In this document: in pieces, positions 6,015 to 12,486 of the stretch | How positions within the stretch are numbered: position 1 is the first letter of the stretch | Layout of the letters: each line of letters starts with the position of its first letter | Assembly: GCA_025463965.1 (NCBI GenBank) | Contig: JAODBN010000347.1 | Location: 1-16,848, forward strand | DNA from: Acidimicrobiaceae bacterium | GTDB lineage: Bacteria; Actinomycetota; Acidimicrobiia; Acidimicrobiales; Bog-793 | DNA: 16,848 bases | Reading direction: 5' to 3' | Position numbers and translations under genes: made by a program | Notes under the pieces: model-generated | The model's database searches: none | The model's input: only the letters and a program-made list of their open reading frames with translations | What the model was told of the DNA's origin: nothing

Positions 6015-7384
6015 GCGAGATCGCCGCCAGGGAGGTCCCATCTAGCTTCACCCTCGCCTCGGGCGAATCGATCGGCGACCAGAAGTGGCTCGTCGAGCGT
6101 CGACTCGCGGCGTTCGAGACCCTCGCGTCGACGACCCTTCCGAGCGAGTCCGACGAGGAGTGGCGCTACAGCAGGATCAACGAGCTCGACCTGGCGTCCT
6201 TCGCGCCGGTCGTAGGCCCTGACCCCGGCACGGACTCATCCGCGGCGAGCGCCGAGCAGCTCCTCTCGGCGATCGGGCCGCGCTCCGCGCTCGTGCACTC
6301 AGTCGCAGGCTTGGTCCGATCCGTGGAGCTCGACGCTGACGCATCGGCGCTCGGCGTGCGGATCTCTCCGGCGAGTGCCCTCGACGAGGAGCCGGCGCTC
6401 CTCGACAGCGTGCTCGGATCGCGGTCGGACGCGTTCACCCTGCTCTCGCAGGCCTTCTGTCGCGACGTAGTCGTATGTCACGTGCCCGCAGGGGTGCGCC
6501 TCGAGAAGCCGATCGTCCTCGTCCACGACGCGGGCGAGCAGGCCGACGGTGCTGCGCTGTTCCCCCGCACGCTCGTCTCCCTCGGGGAGGGCGCCGAGGC
6601 GAGCGTCGTGGAGCTGCTCGTCTCGGGTGGCCAGCGGCTGCTCGTCGTCCCTATTTCCGAGGTCGACCTCGGCAACGGCGCACATCTCGCGTACTCCACG
6701 CTCCAGCAGCTCGGTCGAGCGACCTGGCAGGTCGCCTACCAGGCGAGCCGGATCGGCCGCGACGCCGTCCTGCGGTCGTTCGTCGCCGCGCTCGGAGGCG
6801 ATTACGCCAGGCACCTCACCCAGTCCACGCTCGCCGGCGACAACGGGACGAGCGAGCTGCTCGCCGTCTACCTCGGTGACGGCAGCCAGGTGCAGGACTT
6901 CCGGACCTTCCAGGAGCACGTCGCCCCGCGGACCAAGAGCGAGCTCGTGTTCAAGGGCGCGGTGGCGGACACGGCGCGATCGGTCTACACGGGGTTGATC
7001 CATATGCATGCCGGCGCGAAGCGGGCCGATGCCTCCCAGACCAACCGCAACCTCGTGCTGTCCGAAGGGGCGCACGCCGACTCGGTGCCGAATCTCGACA
7101 TCGAGGAGAACGACGTCCGCTGCAGCCACGCCTCCGCGGTGGGACCGATCGACGCCGACCAGCTCTTCTACCTCGAGTCGCGGGGCGTCCCGCCCGAGAT
7201 CGCCGAGCGGCTCGTGCTGCTCGGCTTCTTCGACGACCTGCTCGCGCGCGCGCCCGAGCCCGGCGTCGCCGGCTACCTGCGTGCCATCGTCGCGAAGCGT
7301 CTCGCGGACGGCGTGCTCGCCTCGCGCGAGCGCGAGTTGCTACGCGACCAGGAGACGCGACGCGACGGGGTGGTGCCGGCGTGA
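6011..7384 (+). CDS. sufD: Fe-S cluster assembly protein SufD
   Basis: A 457-residue SufD, the SufB paralogue that pairs with it on the SufC dimer and is linked to iron acquisition in the SufBC2D scaffold. The N-terminal helical region includes DEEWRYSRINELDLASF, the usual SufD 'W-RY-------L' motif. The beta-helix core follows, and the C-terminal block reads RCSHASAVGPIDADQLFYLESRGVP. His373 in this block corresponds to the conserved E. coli SufD His360 that is important for cluster building. FFDDLL and a helical tail end the protein. The ATG overlaps the upstream stop by 4 nt (ATGA), and its own stop overlaps the Rieske GTG (GTGA), so it sits inside a translationally coupled block. Its length fits the family. 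Confidence 0.95.
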   Translation: MSEIAAREVPSSFTLASGESIGDQKWLVERRLAAFETLASTTLPSESDEEWRYSRINELDLASFAPVVGPDPGTDSSAASAEQLLSAIGPRSALVHSVAGLVRSVELDADASALGVRISPASALDEEPALLDSVLGSRSDAFTLLSQAFCRDVVVCHVPAGVRLEKPIVLVHDAGEQADGAALFPRTLVSLGEGAEASVVELLVSGGQRLLVVPISEVDLGNGAHLAYSTLQQLGRATWQVAYQASRIGRDAVLRSFVAALGGDYARHLTQSTLAGDNGTSELLAVYLGDGSQVQDFRTFQEHVAPRTKSELVFKGAVADTARSVYTGLIHMHAGAKRADASQTNRNLVLSEGAHADSVPNLDIEENDVRCSHASAVGPIDADQLFYLESRGVPPEIAERLVLLGFFDDLLARAPEPGVAGYLRAIVAKRLADGVLASRERELLRDQETRRDGVVPA

Positions 7385-7704
7385 TCGAGTCCCGCACCGT
7401 GCGGCTGTGCAGCGCCGACGAGCTCAGCGTCGGTGAGGCGCGGCGCTTCGACGTCGAGGGAACGGCCATCTGCCTCGTCCGGTGCTCCGACGCCTTCCGC
7501 GCCGTCGCGGACACCTGTAGCCACGAGGACTACTCACTCGCCGAGGGCGAGGTCGACGCCGAGAGCTGCGAGATCGAGTGCTGGAAGCACGGGAGCCTCT
7601 TCTCGCTCGTCACGGGCGAGCCACTCACGTTTCCGGCGACCCGGCCGGTCGCGGTCTACGAGGTCGCGGTCGAAGCGGGCGACGTCGTGGTGCGGCTCCC
7701 GTGA
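7381..7704 (+). CDS. Rieske-type [2Fe-2S] ferredoxin of the SUF operon
   Basis: A 107-residue single-domain Rieske protein starting at GTG 7381, overlapping the sufD stop by 4 nt. The cluster ligands are visible: C46-x-H48 (TCSHEDYSL) and C67-x2-H70 (ECWKHGSLF). This is the soluble non-haem-iron-dioxygenase-ferredoxin-like type rather than the bc1 type: the second half lacks the disulfide cysteines and there is no membrane anchor. A Rieske ferredoxin between sufD and sufC is common in actinobacterial suf operons. It may deliver electrons for cluster assembly, though its exact role is not settled. C63 is an extra non-ligand cysteine. Confidence 0.93.
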   Translation: MIESRTVRLCSADELSVGEARRFDVEGTAICLVRCSDAFRAVADTCSHEDYSLAEGEVDAESCEIECWKHGSLFSLVTGEPLTFPATRPVAVYEVAVEAGDVVVRLP

Positions 7705-7732
7705 GCCACGAGCACGAGAGGGACGCAACGCT

Positions 7733-8542
7733 ATGAGCACGCTCACGATCTCCGGGCTGCGTGCAGCCGTCGGTGGACGCGAGATCCTGCGCGGGATCGA
7801 TCTCGAGGTGCGAAGCGGCGAGGTCCACGCGGTCATGGGGCCGAACGGCGCCGGGAAGAGCACGCTCTCGCACGTGCTCATGGGCCACCCCGGCTACGAG
7901 GTCCTCGGCGGCTCGGTGACGCTCGACGGTGTCGAGCTGCTGACGCTCGCCACCTGGGAGCGAGCACAGGCCGGCCTGTTCCTCGCTCCGCAGGACCCCG
8001 TCGAGGTACCGGGCGTGCCGATCGGCGACGTGCTCGCGGCCGCCCTCATAGCGGGGGACCGCGCCGGCGAGGCCGCGCCTGCAGTGCTTCACGCCAAGAT
8101 GGCCGCAGAGGCGGCCGAGATCGGCCTCGCCCCTGTGTTCCTCGAGCGCGCCATCAACGTCGATGCATCCGGCGGCGAGAAGAAGCGCATCGAGACGCTC
8201 CAGCTCGCGACGCTCGGTCCGCGCTTCGCAGTGCTCGACGAGCTCGACTCCGGCCTCGACGTCGACGCGCTCCGGGCCGTGTCGAAGCGAGTGGAGCGCG
8301 CCACGCTCGACGGAACGGGCGGCTCGCCGAAGCTCGGCGTGCTCGCGATCACCCACTACCGCAGGTTGCTCGACGAGCTGCACCCCGACGCCGTCCACGT
8401 GCTCGTGAAGGGCCAGATCGTCGCCTCCGGGGGCCCCGAGCTCGCCGACGAGCTCGAGCGCACCGGCTATGCCGGCTACGTCGAGCCGGAGGTCGCGCCG
8501 GCCGCAATCGGCCCCGATCCCTTCGGGGGGCTGTTCAGCTAG
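7733..8542 (+). CDS. sufC: Fe-S cluster assembly ATPase SufC
   Basis: A 269-residue ABC-type ATPase that dimerises and drives conformational change of the SufB-SufD scaffold. Visible motifs: Walker A GPNGAGKST (36-44), Q-loop APQDPVEVPGV, the SufC-type signature ASGGEKKRIETLQL, Walker B with D-loop FAVLDELDSGLDVDAL, and the H-loop THYRRLLDEL. The end matches SufC (VHVLVKGQIVASGGPELADELERTGY). The usual SufC 'FQ-PVE' reads APQDPVE here. ATG 7733 is chosen because homology starts there and GAGAGGGA lies about 10 nt upstream. It is 28 nt after the Rieske gene. It is the last intact gene of the suf block: no cysteine desulfurase (sufS) or sufU follows. Confidence 0.96.
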   Translation: MSTLTISGLRAAVGGREILRGIDLEVRSGEVHAVMGPNGAGKSTLSHVLMGHPGYEVLGGSVTLDGVELLTLATWERAQAGLFLAPQDPVEVPGVPIGDVLAAALIAGDRAGEAAPAVLHAKMAAEAAEIGLAPVFLERAINVDASGGEKKRIETLQLATLGPRFAVLDELDSGLDVDALRAVSKRVERATLDGTGGSPKLGVLAITHYRRLLDELHPDAVHVLVKGQIVASGGPELADELERTGYAGYVEPEVAPAAIGPDPFGGLFS

Positions 8543-8590
8543 CTTCGGTTGCCGGGCGGGTTGTAACGCCAATTGCTGTACAGGAGATAG

Positions 8591-8871
8591 GTGGGCGCGG
8601 GACCGAGCGCTCAACCTGCGTCTCACACTCCTGGACAGGACCACCATCGTGCGCAGCGCGGCAGAGGCCCCCGGAGAAATCTACGAGCGACTACGTACTG
8701 CGCCACGCCGTCGATGCGGCCGAGTCGGATCCGGCCGACCGGCGCGTGTTGCTGCTCGACAATGCAGCGTGGGACGAGCTCCAGGCGCTGGTCTCGGTTC
8801 CGCCCGAGCTGTCACGGTCGACGGTCGAGCTCCTCGCCCGACCCTCGGTCCTCGACGCTCCGGAGTCCTGA
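8591..8871 (+). pseudogene. Frameshifted DUF1778 (TacA-like) antitoxin remnant
   Basis: Two reading frames together reconstruct a ribbon-helix-helix DUF1778 antitoxin. The N-terminal part (from about 8601, same frame as the toxin remnant) reads RALNLRLT, then TIVRSAAEAPGE. The C-terminal part (ending at TGA 8869-8871) reads SDYVLRHAVDAAE, then RRVLLLDNAAWDELQALVS, then LLARPSVLD, the hallmark 'LDD-AW--F---L--PP' region that contacts the toxin. The frames join at the run of five C at 8668-8672, where removing one base restores a continuous AAEAPEKSTSDYV. A second shift near the start is likely, because GTG 8591 is out of frame with the N-terminal part. The intact protein would be about 90 residues and would repress its operon while neutralising a GNAT toxin. 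A homopolymer sequencing error could explain one shift, but hardly the toxin decay next door. Confidence 0.7.
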
Positions 8872-9038
8872 CCTACGTAGGCCCTGAGGATCTCCGAAGC
8901 GAGCACGTGCTCGTCGGCTTCGACTGCGGCGCGCCGGCCTCAACGATTGGCCGGCTGGCAGGTCGGGGGTCCGGAAAGACTTGTACAAAAGTCGAACAAG
9001 TGGTTGCCCAGCTCGCGCGTCTGGCACTTCATTCGTGA
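8868..9038 (+). pseudogene. Decayed GNAT (TacT-like) toxin remnant
   Basis: Directly overlapping the antitoxin stop, a frame opens at CTG 8868 (CTGA, where an ATGA start/stop overlap would be expected). It reads LTYVGPEDL, then EHVLVGFDCGAP. 'H-v--FdCG-paLddWL' is the N-terminal signature of GNAT acetyltransferase toxins paired with DUF1778 antitoxins. After FDCG the homology continues in another frame (GLNDW, mod-3 frame starting at 8930). A weaker match (ASGTSFVNR) appears near 9022-9048. Only about 56 of the usual 160 or so residues could be present, and the acetyl-CoA binding core is gone. It cannot be active. The remnant ends where the upstream region of the hydroxyproline operon begins. 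Confidence 0.6.
8979..9001. promoter_or_regulatory. Inverted repeat upstream of the hydroxyproline operon
   Basis: ACTTGT (8979-8984) and ACAAGT (8996-9001) form a perfect 6-bp inverted repeat with an 11-nt spacer. It includes the palindrome TTGTACAA (8981-8988). It lies about 85-108 nt before the first gene of the catabolic operon, in AT-richer DNA than its surroundings, so it could be an operator. It could also be chance within the toxin remnant. Confidence 0.3.
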
Positions 9039-9057
9039 ATCGCTTCGCCTCTAGGGT
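9028..9057 (+). promoter_or_regulatory. Possible promoter of the hydroxyproline operon
   Basis: TAGGGT (9052-9057) resembles an actinobacterial TAnnnT -10 box, with a weak TTCATT (9028-9033) 18 nt upstream. Transcription would begin near 9064, about 23 nt before the ATG at 9087. The -35 match is poor. Confidence 0.3.
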
Positions 9058-9086
9058 GGCGCACGAAGCCAACAGAAGGGGCGTTG

Positions 9087-9983
9087 ATGGCCGCGCGTGA
9101 TCGGTACGAAGTTCGAGGCGTCTACGTGGCGTCGACCACCCCCTTTACCGAGGACGGGACCGTCGATTTCGAGACGTTCGCGCAACACTGCAGCTGGATG
9201 GCTGACGCCGGCGTCGCGGGCATCACTCCGAATGGTTCGCTCGGGGAGTACGAGACCCTCACCGACGCGGAGCGCTCGGAGATGGTGAAGGTGGCCTCCG
9301 AGGGGGTATCCGGACGGATTCCGGTCATTCCCGGGGTCTCGGGAAAGTCCGCGCGAGAGGCGCGGCGCTGGGCCGAGGAAGCCGCAGCGCTCGGCTGTCC
9401 CGCGGTGATGGCCCTCCCTCCGACCTCACATGCCCCGACCGACGAAGAGGTCTTGGCCCACTATCGAGAGATCGCTGCAGTTGGTCTACCGATCATCGCC
9501 TACAACAATCCGTTCTCCACGCGGGTGGACCTCAAGCCGCACCTTCTTGGCCGCCTGGCAGAGATCGAGCAGGTCGTCGCCGTCAAGGAATTCTCCCAGG
9601 ACATCCGCCGGGTGGCGGCGATTCAAGAGCAGGCGCCCGGGCTCCAGATCCTGTGTGGATGCGACGACACCTTCGTTGAGACGATGCTGATGGGAGCGGT
9701 GGGCTGGATGGCGGGCTTCGTCAATGCCCTGCCCGTCGAATCGGTTCGCCTCTACGAGCTCTGCAAGAAGGAGAAGTGGCCAGAGGCCCTGGCCCTCTAC
9801 CGGGCGATGCTGCCACTGTTGCGCTACGACGCCGACCCGATCTTCGTCCAAGCCATCAAGATCGCCCAGGATGAGGTCGGGCGCTCCTTCGGCGGGGTCC
9901 GGCTCCCCCGCCTCGCGTTGCCGAAGGAGCAGGAGAGCACCATTCGGACCGTGGTGCGAGACCTGTTGGCAACTACTGGTTGA
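9087..9983 (+). CDS. DHDPS-family lyase, probable 1-pyrroline-4-hydroxy-2-carboxylate deaminase
   Basis: A 298-residue class I aldolase of the dihydrodipicolinate synthase/N-acetylneuraminate lyase family. The Schiff-base Lys167 is in AVKEFSQD, the catalytic Tyr139 is in IIAYNNPFSTRVDL, and the N-terminal pocket reads STTPF and PNGSLGEY. The family has many substrates. Here the next four genes encode a 4-hydroxyproline epimerase and a D-hydroxyproline dehydrogenase, so the likely reaction is dehydration and deamination of 1-pyrroline-4-hydroxy-2-carboxylate to 2-oxoglutarate semialdehyde. A lysine-biosynthesis DapA is less likely because there is no lysine gene context. ATG 9087 is chosen over TTG 9084 because AAGGGG (9076-9081) has 5-nt spacing to it. 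It is the first gene of a five-gene operon, and its stop overlaps the epimerase start by one base (TGATG). Confidence 0.85.
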   Translation: MAARDRYEVRGVYVASTTPFTEDGTVDFETFAQHCSWMADAGVAGITPNGSLGEYETLTDAERSEMVKVASEGVSGRIPVIPGVSGKSAREARRWAEEAAALGCPAVMALPPTSHAPTDEEVLAHYREIAAVGLPIIAYNNPFSTRVDLKPHLLGRLAEIEQVVAVKEFSQDIRRVAAIQEQAPGLQILCGCDDTFVETMLMGAVGWMAGFVNALPVESVRLYELCKKEKWPEALALYRAMLPLLRYDADPIFVQAIKIAQDEVGRSFGGVRLPRLALPKEQESTIRTVVRDLLATTG

Positions 9984-10993
9984 TGCGCTCTCGTCTCGCC
10001 GTCAGCACCGTTGAGAGCCACACCGAGGGAATGCCGACCCGGGTGGTCACCGGAGGCGTCGGCGAGCTGCCTGGCGCCACGATGGCTGACCGCCGGGCCT
10101 ACCTCATGGAAGAGCGGGACGATCTGCGGACGCTGCTCATGCACGAGCCACGTGGACATGCGGCGATGTCGGGGGTCATCCTGCAGAGTTCGAGCATGCC
10201 CGGAGCAGACGTCGGGGTAGTTTTCATCGAAGTCTCCGGCTGTCTGCCGATGTGCGGCCACGGCACCATGGGCGCCGCGACCGTGCTCGTCGAAACAGGC
10301 ATGGTCCAGGTCGTCGAACCGGTCACGCGCATCGGGATCGAGACCCCGGCCGGTCTTGTCGAGGCGTACGTGGAGGTCGAACAGGGGCGAGTGAAGGGCG
10401 TCACGATCCGAAACGTCCCCGCCTACCTCTGTCTGCGGGACGCGCTCGTGGAGATCGAGGGATTTGGCGCCTTACAGCTCGATCTGGCGTGGGGCGGCAA
10501 TTTCTACGCCCTCCTTCCGGCAGCATCAGTGGGCCTCACCGTGACGGCGCGTCACCATGACGATCTGATCGATGCCGGCCTGAGGATCATGGACGCCGTA
10601 AATCAGCAGCTGAGCTTCGCTCACCCCGGCCAGCTCGAGATCGACTACTGCCATCATGTCGTGCTCACCGAGCCGAGCTCCGACGCCGGCCCCGCCCGGG
10701 CCGCCGTGGCGATCCATCCGGGCTGGCTCGATCGATCCCCCTGCGGGACGGGGACCTCCGCCCGCATGGCCCAGATGTTCGCACGGGGCGAGCTCGCCCT
10801 CGATCAGGACTTCCTGCACGCCTCCGTGCTTGGCACGTGCTTTGTCGGGCGCTTGGTTGAGACTACGCAGGTCGGGGAGTTCGAGGCGGTGGTGCCGACG
10901 GTGCGCGGCCGCGCCTGGGTGACCGGCTTTGCCAACTACCTCCTCGATCCTGACGATCCCTTCCCCGCCGGGTTCCTGCTCAGCGACGCCTGA
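9983..10993 (+). CDS. 4-hydroxyproline 2-epimerase / proline racemase family
   Basis: A 336-residue proline racemase superfamily enzyme. Both catalytic cysteines of the two-base mechanism are present: Cys91 in PMCGHGTMGA and Cys254 in RSPCGTGTSARMA. This excludes the trans-3-hydroxy-L-proline dehydratase branch, in which one cysteine is replaced. Other landmarks are the N-terminal STVESHTEGMPTRVVTGGV and WGGNFYALLP. Given its neighbours it should interconvert trans-4-hydroxy-L-proline and cis-4-hydroxy-D-proline in the cytosol. Proline racemase activity cannot be excluded from sequence alone. ATG 9983 shares one base with the upstream stop. TTG 9980 is in frame but adds only one residue. The dehydrogenase beta gene begins 3 nt after its stop. 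Confidence 0.9.
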   Translation: MRSRLAVSTVESHTEGMPTRVVTGGVGELPGATMADRRAYLMEERDDLRTLLMHEPRGHAAMSGVILQSSSMPGADVGVVFIEVSGCLPMCGHGTMGAATVLVETGMVQVVEPVTRIGIETPAGLVEAYVEVEQGRVKGVTIRNVPAYLCLRDALVEIEGFGALQLDLAWGGNFYALLPAASVGLTVTARHHDDLIDAGLRIMDAVNQQLSFAHPGQLEIDYCHHVVLTEPSSDAGPARAAVAIHPGWLDRSPCGTGTSARMAQMFARGELALDQDFLHASVLGTCFVGRLVETTQVGEFEAVVPTVRGRAWVTGFANYLLDPDDPFPAGFLLSDA

Positions 10994-10996
10994 GCG

Positions 10997-12187
10997 ATGG
11001 TCGCCGCGCCCGCCGCGTGCCTCTCTGACGAGCTCCCGCCCGCCGTGGACGTTCTCGTCATCGGGGCGGGCATCATCGGCTGCGCCGTGGCGGTGCGCCT
11101 CGCCGCCCACGGACTCGGGGTCTGCGTGGTCGACCGCCTGGGGCCGGCCGCCGGCTCGAGCTCGGCGGGTGAGGGCAACGTCCTCGTGTCCGACAAGCTC
11201 CCGGGTGCCGACCTTGCCCTCGCCCTGCGGAGCGTGGCCCTCTGGCGCCAGCTCGGCGAACGGCTGGGCAGAGAGATCGAGTTCGAACTGAAGGGGGGTG
11301 TCGTCGTGGCGCGTTCGGATGAGGAGCGAGCGGGCCTCTTCGCTCTTGCCCGGGAACAGCAACTTCAGGGCGCCCGCGTCCAACTGCTGGACCCCGAGGA
11401 GCTCCACCGCATGGAGCCCGAACTGTCCCGCGACCTCGCCGGCGGGGTGTTTTACGAACAAGACGCCCAAGTCCAGCCGATGCTCGTAGTGGCGGCCCAC
11501 ATAGCAGAGCTCCGCCGGCTCGGCGGGCGCGTGGTGCGGGGAGCCGAAGTCCTCGGGGCGGGGCTCGACTCAGCGGGAAGGATCCGTTCGGTCATGACGA
11601 GCATCGGAGCGGTGGCAGCGGAGGTCTGTGTGGTCAACGCAGCGGGGCCGTGGGCCAGTTTCGTCGCCGAGCGTCTCGGTGTCTCCGTCCCCGTCACGCC
11701 TCGGCGCGGTCACGTCCTCGTCACCGAGCCGGTCCCCCAAGTCACCGAGCACAAGGTCTACGAGGCTGGCTACGTGGGGGCCATCCATGGCACGAACAGC
11801 CAGTGGACAGTCTCGGCAGTGGTGGAGTCGACGGCGAGCGGCACCATGCTCCTCGGCTCCTCGCGCGAGTTCGTCGGCTTCTCGAGGAGAAGCAACCCCG
11901 AGATCGTGGCAGCCATCGCCCGCCGATCGCTCTCGCTGTTCCCCTCGCTGGAGGGGGTGCGCCTTCTGCGCACCTATCTGGGTTTTCGTCCCGCCACCCC
12001 CGATCGCCTCCCTATCCTCGGCGAAGATCCTTCCCTTCCCGGCCTCCTGCATGCCACCGGCCACGAGGGAGCCGGTATCGGCCTCGCCGAGGTCACCGGA
12101 GAGGTGATCGAGGACCTCGTGCTCGGCCGTACCCCGCACCTCGATCTCGGGCCGTTCACACCTCGGCGCTTCGTCGCAAGCGAGTGA
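10997..12187 (+). CDS. FAD-dependent oxidoreductase, probable D-hydroxyproline dehydrogenase beta (catalytic) subunit
   Basis: A 396-residue DadA/glycine-oxidase-like flavoprotein (DAO family). The dinucleotide-binding motif GAGIIG is at 23-28, in VDVLVIGAGIIGCAVAVRLA. A GSSSAGEGNVL segment follows, typical of the FAD pyrophosphate loop. The C-terminal FAD-binding block reads GFRPATPDRLPILGEDP, then ATGHEGAGIGLAEVTGEVI. As the catalytic subunit it would oxidise cis-4-hydroxy-D-proline to 1-pyrroline-4-hydroxy-2-carboxylate and pass electrons to the Fe-S subunits encoded next. The same architecture occurs in opine and L-proline dehydrogenases (OoxB/HcnC-like). The epimerase and deaminase neighbours favour hydroxyproline. 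Its stop overlaps the gamma-subunit GTG by 4 nt (GTGA). Confidence 0.85.
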   Translation: MVAAPAACLSDELPPAVDVLVIGAGIIGCAVAVRLAAHGLGVCVVDRLGPAAGSSSAGEGNVLVSDKLPGADLALALRSVALWRQLGERLGREIEFELKGGVVVARSDEERAGLFALAREQQLQGARVQLLDPEELHRMEPELSRDLAGGVFYEQDAQVQPMLVVAAHIAELRRLGGRVVRGAEVLGAGLDSAGRIRSVMTSIGAVAAEVCVVNAAGPWASFVAERLGVSVPVTPRRGHVLVTEPVPQVTEHKVYEAGYVGAIHGTNSQWTVSAVVESTASGTMLLGSSREFVGFSRRSNPEIVAAIARRSLSLFPSLEGVRLLRTYLGFRPATPDRLPILGEDPSLPGLLHATGHEGAGIGLAEVTGEVIEDLVLGRTPHLDLGPFTPRRFVASE

Positions 12188-12486
12188 GACGAGCGGTGAC
12201 GGGGTCTCGGAGGGGGCGTGCGGTCCGGTTCCGCTTCGACGGACAGGTCTTCGAGGCGCCCGCCGGCGTGAGCGTGGCGGGGGGCCTCCTGGCCAACGGC
12301 ATCCGGTCATGGCGAGTGAGCCGCATTACCGGAGCCCCGCGGGGCTTGTTCTGCGGTATCGGCACCTGCTTCGACTGCCTGGTAGACGTGAACGAGTCGG
12401 CCGCCGTGCGTGCCTGCCTGACCCCGCTCTCGGAAGGGGACGAGGTGCGCACGTCGTCCTCGCTCGGCGGGTCCTCTCGTGGCTGA
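12184..12486 (+). CDS. [2Fe-2S] ferredoxin-like small subunit, probable D-hydroxyproline dehydrogenase gamma subunit
   Basis: A 100-residue HcnA/SoxA-like protein. Its four cysteines, C57, C62, C65 and C78 (CX4CX2CX12C, in FCGIGTCFDCLVDVN and VRACLT), form the plant-type [2Fe-2S] site of the small subunit of heteromeric amine and opine dehydrogenases. The N-terminal half (VRFRFDGQVFEAPAGVSVAGGLLANGI) matches the family's ubiquitin-like fold. GTG 12184 overlaps the beta-subunit stop. GTG 12196 is an alternative that trims four basic residues. The 3' end overlaps the alpha subunit by 8 nt, so the three subunits appear translationally coupled. It is expected to be an electron-transfer subunit in the cytosol. 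Confidence 0.85.
   Translation: MRRAVTGSRRGRAVRFRFDGQVFEAPAGVSVAGGLLANGIRSWRVSRITGAPRGLFCGIGTCFDCLVDVNESAAVRACLTPLSEGDEVRTSSSLGGSSRG

Noticed and set aside
4185..6041. A 618-codon antisense open frame across sufB and the four-cysteine gene
   Set aside because: It is a shadow of GC-rich sense codons (third-position GC bias); it has no recognisable domains and lies opposite unambiguous sufB.
8591..8887. A 98-codon GTG ORF in the sufC-deaminase gap
   Set aside because: This frame is Arg/Ser/Pro-rich without homology. The DUF1778 signal lies in the other two frames.
8469..9038. A single 189-codon ORF running from inside sufC through the gap
   Set aside because: Read as one protein it makes no sense. 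It contains out-of-frame sufC, the N-terminal antitoxin piece, nonsense, and the toxin piece, so it is explained better as two decayed genes.
9087..9983. Lysine-biosynthesis dihydrodipicolinate synthase (dapA)
   Set aside because: The fold and catalytic residues fit, but the operon context is hydroxyproline degradation and no lysine-pathway genes are adjacent.
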